Source of the DNA: Bin80 sp965261255
Lineage (GTDB): Bacteria; Bacteroidota; Rhodothermia; Rhodothermales; Bin80
Length of the DNA stretch: 64,000 nt
NCBI GenBank assembly: GCA_965261255.1
Contig: CBDHCQ010000004.1
Span: forward strand, 806,001-870,000
Direction: 5' to 3'
Shown piece after piece: positions 53,378 to 62,680 of the stretch. Each line of letters opens with the position of its first letter. Positions within the stretch are counted from its first letter, which is position 1. The notes below the pieces were generated by a model, which worked only from the letters and a program-made list of their open reading frames with translations, was not told where the DNA came from and made no database searches. The position numbers and the translations under genes are program-made.

Positions 53378-55829
53378 GTCGAAAATGTAATACCGAGTTA
53401 TTCAGCTCCGTAGGAAGAAATCCTGCTTCCGGTGTCGCAGGATCGTAGACTCGGACCGCCAGATCCAGTCTTGCAACTAGGTATGCCCACGAAATCCGTA
53501 TGCCCACACCCGCGCCAACCCCTGTTTCCCTGAACAGGTTCTGAAGAACAAAATGTCCAGTTGGGCTGTCGGGTGTGCTCTTAGTGAAGCCGGGGTTGCG
53601 TCGACCGAACCACACATTGCCCGCATCTGCAAATGTCGTTAGTATCCAATCTGCTCCAAGGCGGTCTCGGCTCACGGTTTGTCGCAATTCCAAGCTGGTT
53701 TCCAGTTTAATATCTCCACCTAAAACGCTGGTTTCGGTTCGGCTATTATCTTCCTGCCTGAAGCTGGCTGCCCCTGGCCCCAACTGTCTGAGCCTCCATC
53801 CCCGTACGCTTGAAGCGCCTCCGCTGTAAAATCGTCGATCAAACGGAATCACGCTGGCTTTGCCGATTGGGTGGGCCAGTCCGCCAACAAATTTCATGGC
53901 AAGGACTGTTCGATTACTCAGGCGGTAATATCGTCGGAAATTACCCACGAACCGCACATATTGGCGGTAAATAACCTCGGTGTTGCTGCCTGCAAAAGAA
54001 AAGAGACGGAGGTGTTGCTCCTGGATGCTTGGAGTAAATACATATTGATCCAGTAAATAAGGCAGCGTGCCACCCAGCTCAACGGCGGCTTCATAACTGT
54101 ACCCTCTGTCTCTGCGCAGCGGGTTCACATTCTCCGAACGCAACGTGTACCTGATCGCGTTGTTGATCTGGGGTTGGGTATAGTCTTCAAGAATTTGTGC
54201 ACGCTGCACGGGATCAATGATTTGCGGAATTCCTCCGGCGTCCAGCACACGATCCAGGAATCGTGATTGAAAGCCACTCAATGTATCTGGTTGGCTCAAA
54301 CTCAGGTCCATCAGATCTATGATTGACGTGACGTCCGGGTTGTGCTGCAACTCCAACCGGATACGAGCGGATGCGCGTCCGCGTATGATCAAGCTTAGGT
54401 CTTTGCGGCGTGCCGTGAGGTAGCTAAAAGTAAATCGCGTTCTTGTCTGGTACAGATCAAGGAAGGAATCCAGTCGGCGGAATGGAAATACCAGATACGG
54501 CAGACTGACCACGGTTGCAAATTCCGCAGCGCTAGACGAAAAGAATGTCGTATCCACATCTGCAGCAACTGAACCAGTAGTACTGATGCTAAGCACTTCC
54601 CCGTTGCCAAATATATTGGCATTCTCATAGGTTGCGCCCAGTCCGCTGCCCAACTCGTTGCCGACGCCCCCCAGAATCCCACTGCTTTGTCGAATGAATG
54701 TAGAGAGCAGGAGTTGGTGACGCGGTCGAGTACGAACAGTGATGCGGTGGGGGAGGGTCTGATCGGTTGGAGCCAGCGAAACGATATTGGTGAAGGAGAA
54801 CACCCCTGTCGCTTCCAGTCGTCGCTTGGTAGCCAGGATTTCCGATTGATTATACCAGTTCCCAGGGTGCGCCCTCAGTGCCCTTGCCAGGAGTCTGCTC
54901 TTGATACGTTTATCACCACTAATCCTGAACGTTACAAGGTGGGACGGATCATCTGGCATCCCGCTCGCTGCAACGAGTGTATCCGTCCGTGAAGGTGTCG
55001 AATCTTCAGGTCCCTCCACCTCAAACTGTACTCTTCCATAGCGGAAGCGGTCACCAGTACTGATGCGGAGCTCAACATCAAAGGAATCTGCTGCTGCTGG
55101 GATTACAAGCGCTCTGATCGAGTCGCGAGTAACGGCCGCGAAGCCCATGTTCTGCAACAGGGTCAGGATTCTGCGTCGTTCCTCAACTAGTCGAGTTTCA
55201 GTAAACCGTTGCGGTATTGCATGATAATCCAAGAAGGGTTGATTAACCTTTGGTGGCAGGACAGATGATTGCAGCAGTTGTTGCTGCTGCGATATGCTGA
55301 GCTTATTCAATCCAGTATAGGTTACCCGGCGAACGATTGTAGCAGGCCCCTGCTTGATATCGAACGTGATAGAACTATGATTGCCCGTCGAGTCTACCTG
55401 GAGTTCAATGACGGCCTGGCGATAGCCGTGACGTTCAAAGAAAATCCTGAGCCGCTCCCGGTCTGCTTCAAGTATGGTTTCATCCAGGAAGGTGGGTGCC
55501 TCCCCCAGATCCATCAATGCATTGCTTAGGCGTGTGCCTAGTTTACCGGATTCTCCAAGTTGGTACAGCCACAGCCACCAGTGCATGCCACGAAGCCCCA
55601 GCAGCTTTCGATTGGGTACCGTTTGGATCTGACCCTGCAGCGTTTCATGTGAGAAATCGGTAGCTCCAGCGAAGCGCACCGCATCTACATGGGGCGTTTC
55701 AGCGGGCGATTGGGAAAGTGCGGCTGGCGGTACTAGCCCCGATACCAGCACAAGGAGAAAAAAATGGCACTTACTCGTCCTCGAAATAGAAATCGTCGTC
55801 GGCCGTTGGGTAGTCCGGCCATACCTCAT
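53361..55829 (-). CDS. Omp85-family outer-membrane assembly protein (BamA/TamA-like)
   Basis: This protein of about 820 residues has a signal peptide (ending AALSQ) and several POTRA-like repeats in its first half ('VDAVRFAGATDFSHETLQGQI', in parts). The Omp85 barrel has the family signature 'YSGGASSVRGWRLRQLGPG', and the last residue is phenylalanine ('RLGHAF'). It should insert barrel proteins into the outer membrane; the divergent N-terminus fits a TamA-like paralogue better than the main BamA. The frame opens at 55919. I prefer the ATG at 55829 because it gives a usable signal peptide, though it still overlaps the DUF2795 gene by about 59 bp. Confidence 0.85.
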   Translation of the reverse strand: MRYGRTTQRPTTISISRTSKCHFFLLVLVSGLVPPAALSQSPAETPHVDAVRFAGATDFSHETLQGQIQTVPNRKLLGLRGMHWWLWLYQLGESGKLGTRLSNALMDLGEAPTFLDETILEADRERLRIFFERHGYRQAVIELQVDSTGNHSSITFDIKQGPATIVRRVTYTGLNKLSISQQQQLLQSSVLPPKVNQPFLDYHAIPQRFTETRLVEERRRILTLLQNMGFAAVTRDSIRALVIPAAADSFDVELRISTGDRFRYGRVQFEVEGPEDSTPSRTDTLVAASGMPDDPSHLVTFRISGDKRIKSRLLARALRAHPGNWYNQSEILATKRRLEATGVFSFTNIVSLAPTDQTLPHRITVRTRPRHQLLLSTFIRQSSGILGGVGNELGSGLGATYENANIFGNGEVLSISTTGSVAADVDTTFFSSSAAEFATVVSLPYLVFPFRRLDSFLDLYQTRTRFTFSYLTARRKDLSLIIRGRASARIRLELQHNPDVTSIIDLMDLSLSQPDTLSGFQSRFLDRVLDAGGIPQIIDPVQRAQILEDYTQPQINNAIRYTLRSENVNPLRRDRGYSYEAAVELGGTLPYLLDQYVFTPSIQEQHLRLFSFAGSNTEVIYRQYVRFVGNFRRYYRLSNRTVLAMKFVGGLAHPIGKASVIPFDRRFYSGGASSVRGWRLRQLGPGAASFRQEDNSRTETSVLGGDIKLETSLELRQTVSRDRLGADWILTTFADAGNVWFGRRNPGFTKSTPDSPTGHFVLQNLFRETGVGAGVGIRISWAYLVARLDLAVRVYDPATPEAGFLPTELNNSVLHFRLGHAF

Positions 55830-55998
55830 CCATGCTTTCGTAAGGCTCCCCTTCATCCTCCAATTCCCAAAGGTTTTCGGTAACTTCAAAAGGGGCACCG
55901 GTGCGTTCGGCGTAGTCAATCAATTCTTCCCGTGTGGCTGGCCAAGGAGCATCTTCCAAATAAGAAGCTAATTCAAGTGTCCAGTATCCCATTTTCAA
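55771..55998 (-). CDS. DUF2795-family small acidic protein
   Basis: This 75-residue protein has the DUF2795 pattern 'WTLELASYLEDAPWPATREELIDYAERTG' (in parts) and a strongly acidic tail ending 'DDDFYFEDE'. The family is widespread in Bacteroidota and of unknown function. It precedes the Omp85 gene and overlaps its 5' end in another frame, so their expression is probably coupled. Confidence 0.85.
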   Translation of the reverse strand: MKMGYWTLELASYLEDAPWPATREELIDYAERTGAPFEVTENLWELEDEGEPYESMDEVWPDYPTADDDFYFEDE

Positions 55999-56092
55999 TT
56001 TTGCGTCGTTTATGTCCGCGGTGATCTAGGGATATTATGCAATTGAGAGCGAATTTTGTTGCATCCCGGGACGGTTTTGTGGGTGGACCAAT

Positions 56093-57061
56093 TCAGTCAA
56101 GCGACGGCAGGTGACTGACCTTGCTGTACTCCTCCAGCAATTGCTGATAATCTTGAGGTGACATTCCCATCATAAAAAAGTCACGGGGCCTCAGGGGGGT
56201 ACCATCTTGATCCTGAACTTCATAGTGCACATGGGGGGCAACGCTCAGACCGGAGTCACCACTTAGCCCAATCTGTTCTCCACGGACAACAGTGGTACCC
56301 AGGGGAAGGTGAGGCGGCGAAATCAAGTGTGCATAAAGTGTTCGATATCCTGCTTTCGGGTGGCTAAGCTCGATGTAGTGACCGTATCCTGTAGCATCGT
56401 ATCCAATTCTGGCAACCACTCCTTTTGCCGTGGCATAGACGGGTGTGTTATTGGGTACAGCAATGTCCACGCCGTTGTGCTGTCGCCAGTACTGCAGGAT
56501 TGGATGAAGACGCATTCCCTTAAATGACGAAATCCGCCCTATGGTTGTGGGCATGATTGATGGCGTCTGTAGCCACATTTCGGGCCGGTCACGGGCCGTC
56601 TCCTCCAGGTACTCAAAGCTGAGGGACTGCAGTTTCATCCGACGCTCGAGTTCGTCCAATTTTTCAGTGTTTTCGCGAAGAAGCTTGGCTGCCGATTCGC
56701 TGAGTCCATCAAAGCGACTGTATGGATCCGTACCACCAATTCCAACCCGGGATACATCTTCCGGTATAGGATCTGCCCCCATAATCACCCGGTACAATTC
56801 TCTATCTCTGGCTGAAATATCAGAAAGCTGATCCGAAAGGTTGGAGATATCTTGTTGGTATCCAGTGAGCTGATCCTGCAACGACTGATTTTCAGTAGCC
56901 AACTGTCCGTCCTGGAAGGAGGTTGAAAGTACAATCGCAGACACCACGATAGCCACAAGTCCAAGAACACACAGGCTGACGAGGGCTGGTCGGCTTAGGG
57001 GTGGTTTTCTAGCTACAAACTCAAGCTTCTCTGCGTTAAAATCGTATCTCTGCAATCCCAT
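56093..57061 (-). CDS. M23-family metallopeptidase, membrane-anchored
   Basis: This 322-residue protein has a cytoplasmic head, one membrane helix (about 27-48) and a coiled coil (about 50-90). A LytM/M23 domain occupies about 175-300. Zinc ligands are visible in 'RQHNGVDIAV' and the closing 'HVHYEV', and 'RTLYAHL' carries a further active-site histidine. It would cut cross-links in peptidoglycan from the periplasmic side. The layout, helix then coiled coil then LytM, is that of MepM/NlpD-like envelope regulators. No partner gene is adjacent. The upstream 169 bp towards moxR is AT-rich and probably holds its promoter. Confidence 0.92.
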   Translation of the reverse strand: MGLQRYDFNAEKLEFVARKPPLSRPALVSLCVLGLVAIVVSAIVLSTSFQDGQLATENQSLQDQLTGYQQDISNLSDQLSDISARDRELYRVIMGADPIPEDVSRVGIGGTDPYSRFDGLSESAAKLLRENTEKLDELERRMKLQSLSFEYLEETARDRPEMWLQTPSIMPTTIGRISSFKGMRLHPILQYWRQHNGVDIAVPNNTPVYATAKGVVARIGYDATGYGHYIELSHPKAGYRTLYAHLISPPHLPLGTTVVRGEQIGLSGDSGLSVAPHVHYEVQDQDGTPLRPRDFFMMGMSPQDYQQLLEEYSKVSHLPSLD

Positions 57062-57230
57062 TCCTTAAGAGACTGTATTAGTTCGAGTGACCTAGATTCG
57101 CGCACATCTCAGGGAATATAACTCTATTGTAATAAATAAGTATTAAGAAAATCACATGTATGACCCAACATGGCACGCAATGATCTAATTTTTGGCCTTG
57201 TGAAAGATAAGTCCTACCACACACCCGGCC

Positions 57231-58226
57231 TCATGGTACTTCAATAGTATCAAGGATGTTCTGCACGATTGTTTCGGCTTCCATTTCTTCGGCTTCCGCT
57301 TCGTAGGTCACAGTAACGCGGTGCCTTAGCACATCCATGGCTATCGACCGCACATCTTCCGGGGTAACATAAGCACGATGTGTGAGGAATGCGTGGGCGC
57401 GTGCAGCCAGGTTCAGATTAATAGTTGCCCGAGGAGAGGCTCCATAGTCAATTAAGGGTACCAGATTAGGCAGCTTGAAGCTGGAGGGATCGCGCGTAGC
57501 GAGCACCAAGTCCACTATGTAATTTTCAACACGTTCGTCCATGTAGAGCTCGTTCAGAACCAGGCGTGCAGATAAAATCTTCTCGGGTTGCACGACTGTT
57601 CGCACCTCGGTGCTTGCTTTGGTACGTGCCATGCGACGCATGATCTGCAATTCTTCGTCTCTGGACGGATAGTCAACCTTGATTTTCAGCATGAAGCGAT
57701 CGACCTGGGCTTCGGGCAAAGGATAAGTTCCTTCTTGCTCAATGGGGTTCTGTGTCGCTAGCACGAGAAACGGCTCCTCGAGCGGAAATGTTGTGTCGCC
57801 AATCGTGATTTGCCGCTCTTGCATACTTTCAAGTAGCGCACTCTGTACCTTGGCTGGCGAGCGGTTGATTTCGTCCGCGAGCACGATATTTGTAAACAAC
57901 GGGCCTTTCTTGATCGAAAAGCTTCCCTTCTGCTGGTTATAAATCAGAGTACCCAGCAAGTCTGCGGGAAGCAGATCAGGAGTGAACTGAATCCGTTGAA
58001 AATCTCCACCAATTGCTCGGGCCAAAGAGCTTACCGTTAGTGTTTTGGCCAGTCCGGGAACGCCTTCCAGCAGGATATGTCCTGAAGCCAGTAACCCGAT
58101 CAGCAAACGTTCGACCATATAGTTTTGGCCGACGACAACGCGCCCAATTTCTGAACGCAGGTCGTCTACAAAAGCACTTTCAATTCGAATACGCTCACTA
58201 ACCTGAGCAAGGTCAAAATCAGCCAT
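57231..58226 (-). CDS. MoxR-family AAA+ ATPase
   Basis: This 331-residue ATPase has Walker A 'LEGVPGLAKTL', Walker B 'VLADEINRSPAKVQ', sensor 1 'LATQNPIEQEGTYPLPEAQVDRF' (in parts) and the MoxR C-terminal lid ('GASPRATINLNLAARAHAFL'). MoxR proteins act as chaperones that help metal or cofactor insertion, usually with von Willebrand factor A and DUF58 partners. Those partners are not found next to it here. It is a single-gene unit between fmt and the M23 peptidase. Confidence 0.95.
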   Translation of the reverse strand: MADFDLAQVSERIRIESAFVDDLRSEIGRVVVGQNYMVERLLIGLLASGHILLEGVPGLAKTLTVSSLARAIGGDFQRIQFTPDLLPADLLGTLIYNQQKGSFSIKKGPLFTNIVLADEINRSPAKVQSALLESMQERQITIGDTTFPLEEPFLVLATQNPIEQEGTYPLPEAQVDRFMLKIKVDYPSRDEELQIMRRMARTKASTEVRTVVQPEKILSARLVLNELYMDERVENYIVDLVLATRDPSSFKLPNLVPLIDYGASPRATINLNLAARAHAFLTHRAYVTPEDVRSIAMDVLRHRVTVTYEAEAEEMEAETIVQNILDTIEVP

Positions 58227-58279
58227 GGGTTAGATAATCAATTACACCGCGCGCAATTACGCAATCGTTACATTCATGT

Positions 58280-59200
58280 TCATGCAAGGCTCGTTCCGGG
58301 CGCAATGGGGTGACCATTAAGGAAGTCTCGTACCTCAAGTGCACGCTGGCCAGATGCTTGCAAGCGTGCAACGGCTATCGCCCCGGTATTGCAGGCGATC
58401 ACTAGGCTGCCATCCGATTCCAGGACCGTTCCTGGTTCTCCCGTTCCATGGGTTACTTCGGTTTTCAGAATTTTCAGCGAAGTAGACTTCCAGGGCGTCC
58501 AGGCACCAGGGTAGGGGGCAAGCCCCCTGCAGTGATTATGAACAGTCTCGGCCGGCTGGTCCCACGGAATGCGGCAGTCACTGCGAAAAATCTTTGGAGC
58601 GGGCGTAGCCCGTAGATTATCCTGCTTGTACGTTTGAGCCCGTCCACCAGCTATGCGCCTAGTTGTTTCCAGGACGGCGCGCGCCCCGAGTCGTGCAAGC
58701 CGATCATGTAGATCTCCTGCAGTTTCATGTGGAAGAATAGCGGTTGGCCACTGTAGGATGACTTTTCCGGTATCTACCTTTTCTTTAAGGTAAAACGTGG
58801 TCACACCGGTTTGGGTGGCTCCTGCCATGAGTGCTCTGTTAATCGGAGCGGCGCCCCGAAATCTCGGCAATAGAGATGCGTGCAGGTTGAACGCACCGAA
58901 CCGGGCGCGCGTGAATACCGTTCGGGGGAGAATACGGAAGGCAACCACAACCTGTAAATCACAGTCAAGCGAGTCAATTGCAGACGCAAACGCCGGGTCC
59001 TTGACCGAGTCCGGCTGAAGGATAGATTTGATATCCAGTCGTTCCGCAGCACGCTTGACCGCCGTTGATTGCAGCTTTCGACCACGTCCCCGTCGGCGAT
59101 CTGGTCCGGTAACCACCGCCACCGGCTCGTATCCCCCTCTGACCAGAGCTTCCAGCGAGGGAACCGCAAATTCCGGGGTCCCCATGAACACAATACGCAT
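58280..59200 (-). CDS. fmt: Methionyl-tRNA formyltransferase
   Basis: I start this at the ATG at 59200, directly before 'RIVFMGTPEFAVPSLEALV', one base after the preceding stop. The 306-residue protein has the formyltransferase signatures 'FNLHASLLPRFRGAAPINRAL' (in parts; catalytic Asn/His region) and 'TGVTTFYLKEKVDTG'. A C-terminal OB-like domain completes it ('PYPGAWTPW'). It formylates initiator Met-tRNA. It is the last gene of the pgsA-ftsY-GWxTD-fmt run. Confidence 0.95.
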   Translation of the reverse strand: MRIVFMGTPEFAVPSLEALVRGGYEPVAVVTGPDRRRGRGRKLQSTAVKRAAERLDIKSILQPDSVKDPAFASAIDSLDCDLQVVVAFRILPRTVFTRARFGAFNLHASLLPRFRGAAPINRALMAGATQTGVTTFYLKEKVDTGKVILQWPTAILPHETAGDLHDRLARLGARAVLETTRRIAGGRAQTYKQDNLRATPAPKIFRSDCRIPWDQPAETVHNHCRGLAPYPGAWTPWKSTSLKILKTEVTHGTGEPGTVLESDGSLVIACNTGAIAVARLQASGQRALEVRDFLNGHPIAPGTSLA

Positions 59201-59201
59201 G

Positions 59202-60464
59202 TCAGTCCAGCCGTGTGCGTTCATCCCAGACCGGAAGCACTAGCTCATAATCTCCAAATCCGGTTTCGTCTACGAACATGTATTGTCTCCCAATCCGGAA
59301 GAAATACCAGACCACCCACGGTTTATTGTTGTAACTGAAGGTTTGGTGTTCCACTTCGTCGGGATGACCATGCAGGATGAAAACATGTCCACGATCCGAT
59401 TTCCATCCAGGTACCTGCTGCCCAAAATTCTGATTGGCGTAATCTATGCGATAGTAGTGTTCCTCCATCGCTTCGTTGCGCAGCGTCCCCGGAGTTGGGT
59501 CCCGCTTTTTCCAGAAGGAATCAAAGAGCGATCTGCGCTCAGACTGTGTCTCAGCACGTCGAAATTCACGAAGCTCCCGGTTGCGGGCAATGTAAGTCAA
59601 TTGTTCAATGGCTTCCTCCAGGTTGTTCAAATAGGTGCTTACACCGTCCCAGCGTACACTAAGCGTATGGGATGCTCGGTCTAGCAAGTTCCTGTCCAAA
59701 CTTTGCAGCGTGATCACAAGGTTATATTGACCAAATTCAAGATCGCTGGCGGGGATCCTTGTGATTTGTTGATGGCGTCCAGCGTCTACACTAAGTGTAT
59801 CGGACCACTGATGTGGTCGATTGTACTGCATATTTTCACCTTCCCGGAGCAACACCTGTGTAACCAGCAGGGTCTGTGCATTCTGCGTGTACACTTCATA
59901 GTATGCCTGGAGATCGCCGGCACTGACATCCGGTGAGATGCGTGGCACAATTGACCGACGTTCCGGGTCGTACCCGGCAAGCAATACGACATCACTCATT
60001 GTTACAGTTCGGGAAAAGTCGCGTTGTTCCGCAGTGATTTCCTGAAAGAAGGTTTTTGACGATGTAAGATCTGTGAGCGTAATGGCCAGGAGGTACCGTC
60101 CAGGGGGCAGTTCTACCGAATGTGTGGATAGGTCACTCGCTTGCTCGGCAACCGTGTTTGCGTGCATCTGGACAGTAACAGCCTGCTCCCAGATGGAGGA
60201 CGTAGTCACGCTTCTTGGGCGGCCTCTTGAGTCCAGCCGGGATACTTCGGCCTCCACCGTATAGCGCGCGGTAAATCCGCTTGGGCTTGCCTCAAATTGG
60301 AGGCTTGTGTATGGGATTTCGGTGTAAACATCCAGATGTCCTGCATCGGTGTCCCCCTTGATGCTCACAGCGCGTACCCGTAGTTCATCATCGAGGGTTT
60401 GTGCCTGTGGAGGGGAAGTGAGCGGTAGTGCACCAATAAGGAGGAGTATGAAAGAATGCTTCAT
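59202..60464 (-). CDS. GWxTD-domain protein
   Basis: This 420-residue protein has a signal peptide (ending PPQAQ) and a beta-rich N-terminal region. A C-terminal GWxTD domain has 'FWKKRDPTPGTLRNEAMEEHY', 'PGWKSDRGHVFILHGHPDEV' (the name motif, here GWKSD) and 'VWYFFRIGRQYMFVDETG'. The family occurs in Bacteroidota and neighbouring phyla and has no known biochemical role. It overlaps ftsY by 4 bp and ends one base before fmt, an unusual housekeeping context for an envelope protein. Confidence 0.9.
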   Translation of the reverse strand: MKHSFILLLIGALPLTSPPQAQTLDDELRVRAVSIKGDTDAGHLDVYTEIPYTSLQFEASPSGFTARYTVEAEVSRLDSRGRPRSVTTSSIWEQAVTVQMHANTVAEQASDLSTHSVELPPGRYLLAITLTDLTSSKTFFQEITAEQRDFSRTVTMSDVVLLAGYDPERRSIVPRISPDVSAGDLQAYYEVYTQNAQTLLVTQVLLREGENMQYNRPHQWSDTLSVDAGRHQQITRIPASDLEFGQYNLVITLQSLDRNLLDRASHTLSVRWDGVSTYLNNLEEAIEQLTYIARNRELREFRRAETQSERRSLFDSFWKKRDPTPGTLRNEAMEEHYYRIDYANQNFGQQVPGWKSDRGHVFILHGHPDEVEHQTFSYNNKPWVVWYFFRIGRQYMFVDETGFGDYELVLPVWDERTRLD

Positions 60465-61414
60465 GCTATGGATAAGGCTTTTACGAAACGCTGGCGATCA
60501 AAGACCTGTAGGTCCTCTAAACTCTCTCCGATACCAATATATTTCACGGGCACCTTGAATTCGTTGGAAATACCAATAACGATGCCCCCTTTAGCAGATC
60601 CATCCAGTTTAGTTACAACTAAACCAGTCACATCTACGCTGCGTGTAAATTCTTCGGCCTGACGAAGTGCGTTTTGTCCAATAGTGGCATCCAGTACCAG
60701 AAGCACTTCATGAGGTGCATCCATGACCTGTCTGCCCATAACTCGTTTTATTTTCGAGAGTTCATTCATCAGCCCTGTTTTGGTGTGCAGGCGCCCGGCA
60801 GTGTCAATAATGGCAACGTCTGCAGAGCGTCGAACGGCAGATTGGACCGTGTCGAATGCGACAGCAGCAGGGTCTGCGCCGTGTTGTTGCTTTACAATGT
60901 CCACACCGGCCCGTTCAGCCCAGGTCTCAAGTTGTTCAATAGCTGCGGCGCGAAAGGTATCTCCAGCACCGATGAGTACGCTGCGTCCCGCATGTGCGTA
61001 GCGCCATGCAAGCTTTCCAATTGTGGTGGTCTTGCCTACACCGTTGACGCCAACCACCATAATGACATGGGGGTGGTTATTGAGTGGTGCATCAAAGTCT
61101 GCCGGTCGTGAGGGCGTGTTTTCTTCGAGAAGCTGCGCGATCTCGTCGTTAATCAATATCTGCAACTCTTCGGATGAGACGTACCGATCCCGCGCGGCCC
61201 TCTTTTTGATCTGCTCAATAATATCGAGGGTAGTTTTGATTCCCACATCACTGGTCACTAAGGCTTCCTCAATGTCGTCCAGCATAGCCTCATCAATCGT
61301 GCGCTTCCCCTTGACCAAGCGTCCAATCTTGCCAAAGATCCCCTCCCGGGTCTTCTTAAGCCCTGACTCCAGGCGATCCTGATCTTCGGCCTGACGACGT
61401 CCGAATAGCTTCAT
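60461..61414 (-). CDS. ftsY: Signal recognition particle receptor FtsY
   Basis: This 317-residue protein has a short charged N-terminus instead of the long acidic domain of enteric FtsY. It then has the helical N domain and the GTPase G domain: 'VVGVNGVGKTTTIGKLA' (G1), 'GDTFRAAAIEQL', 'IIDTAGRLHTK' (G3), 'VVTKLDGSAKGG' (G4) and 'YIGIGESLEDLQVFD'. It receives ribosome-SRP complexes at the inner membrane. It starts 4 bp after pgsA and overlaps the GWxTD gene (ATGA). Confidence 0.97.
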   Translation of the reverse strand: MKLFGRRQAEDQDRLESGLKKTREGIFGKIGRLVKGKRTIDEAMLDDIEEALVTSDVGIKTTLDIIEQIKKRAARDRYVSSEELQILINDEIAQLLEENTPSRPADFDAPLNNHPHVIMVVGVNGVGKTTTIGKLAWRYAHAGRSVLIGAGDTFRAAAIEQLETWAERAGVDIVKQQHGADPAAVAFDTVQSAVRRSADVAIIDTAGRLHTKTGLMNELSKIKRVMGRQVMDAPHEVLLVLDATIGQNALRQAEEFTRSVDVTGLVVTKLDGSAKGGIVIGISNEFKVPVKYIGIGESLEDLQVFDRQRFVKALSIA

Positions 61415-61418
61415 TTAA

Positions 61419-61970
61419 TTATGCCGGATTGCTGTGCGCAGATGCAAGCCGAAATGAGTAAATCAGGAGTGAATACCCCAGGAGTCCGACGGTTACCCAG
61501 ATGCAGATATCCATGATTATCTGGTCAGCTCTCAAAAGCCCCATGAGAAATGTTACTGCGATCGCAGTGGCCGCAACTTTGCCCGGAAAATTACTCATCT
61601 GGATTCGCCCGGAATAGCGCACGACGGCTACTCCTCCCACCGCAATCAACAGATCACGCAGCAGCACAACGCCTAGGAACCACAGGGGTATCAAATCACC
61701 CAAAACAAGTGCTATCCCAACCAGCGCAGCAGATACCTTATCTGCTGCTGGATCCAGTATCTTCCCCCATTCGGACACCGTGTTTGTTCGCCGGGCAATC
61801 AGACCATCCAGCCAGTCCGTGACCACTGCCGTGAGAAGCAAGGCTAAACTCCAGCCGACCGGGCCATCTCTGAGAATAACTACAGCGGCTGCGGCCGAGA
61901 ACAGGACACGCGAAATGCTGAGTATGTTGGCAAACGTCCAAAAGGTGCCCAGCATCAACATCAAGCACAT
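61419..61970 (-). CDS. pgsA: CDP-diacylglycerol-glycerol-3-phosphate 3-phosphatidyltransferase
   Basis: This 183-residue inner-membrane enzyme has several helices and a perfect CDP-alcohol phosphotransferase motif: D52-x2-D55-G56-x2-A59-R60-x8-G69-x3-D73-x3-D77. It makes phosphatidylglycerophosphate from CDP-diacylglycerol and glycerol 3-phosphate. 'TFANILSISRVLFS' at the start is typical of PgsA. It leads the ftsY-GWxTD-fmt run and is divergent from bioY. Confidence 0.9.
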   Translation of the reverse strand: MCLMLMLGTFWTFANILSISRVLFSAAAAVVILRDGPVGWSLALLLTAVVTDWLDGLIARRTNTVSEWGKILDPAADKVSAALVGIALVLGDLIPLWFLGVVLLRDLLIAVGGVAVVRYSGRIQMSNFPGKVAATAIAVTFLMGLLRADQIIMDICIWVTVGLLGYSLLIYSFRLASAHSNPA

Positions 61971-62087
61971 TGCAGGTTAGCTCACCTAGTACGAAAACAA
62001 CTCCAAAAGGTACCATGGGGGTTGGTAGGTCCCAAAAACTTATATTGCTCAATCGAGTATTCTGAGGGTTAGAATTTTTCAGTTACT

Positions 62088-62672
62088 ATGGCTAATAATC
62101 TGACTGCAAGATCATCCCGGACGCTTTGGATTGATGCCCTGTCTCCAGATAGAGCATCCGTACTCGTTCAAATATTGGCGATCAGCTCCTTCGCAGTAGC
62201 TACGGCACTTGGCGCCCAGGTGCGGATATATCTCTGGGAAATCCCAATCACGCTACAGACTCTTTTTGTGTACGGAAGCGGATTGGTACTCGGAGCCCGT
62301 AATGGTCTATTATCCATGCTGCTGTACCTGGTCCTCGGAATGTTTTTGCCGGTATTTGCCGGAAGTGGTCACGGGTTTGCCTATCTGATGACAGCGGCCA
62401 GCGCGGGCTACCTGTTAGGAATGCCTTTATCCGCGTACGTGATCGGTTTATTGAAAAAACGCGCCACAGGCTTGTTGGGTGACACAGTTGCCGTAATTGC
62501 GGGCTCGGTGGTGCTGTTCACCTGTGGAGTTTTTTGGTTGCATTTTGCGGCCGCTCACACCACATGGTGGTATTCGATAGAAGTTGGCTGGCTTCGATTT
62601 GTCGGTTTTGATTTAGCAAAAGTGTTGATTGTCACTCTTGCCTATCGGGGTCTGCGGAGCTGGCGCCGATAA
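62088..62672 (+). CDS. bioY: Biotin transporter BioY
   Basis: This 194-residue protein has six membrane helices and the BioY signatures 'IPITLQTLFVYGSGLVLG' and 'YLVLGMFLPVFAGSGHGFAYL', with 'SAGYLLGMPLSAYVIGLL' later. BioY is the substrate-binding unit of biotin ECF transporters and can work alone. No BioM or BioN gene is adjacent. The 117-bp gap to the divergent pgsA shows no clear BirA operator. Confidence 0.93.
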   Translation: MANNLTARSSRTLWIDALSPDRASVLVQILAISSFAVATALGAQVRIYLWEIPITLQTLFVYGSGLVLGARNGLLSMLLYLVLGMFLPVFAGSGHGFAYLMTAASAGYLLGMPLSAYVIGLLKKRATGLLGDTVAVIAGSVVLFTCGVFWLHFAAAHTTWWYSIEVGWLRFVGFDLAKVLIVTLAYRGLRSWRR

Positions 62673-62680
62673 CTGGACGC

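Noticed and set aside
61971..62087. Possible BirA operator before bioY
   Set aside because: No TTGTAAACC-type inverted repeat is present in the gap.
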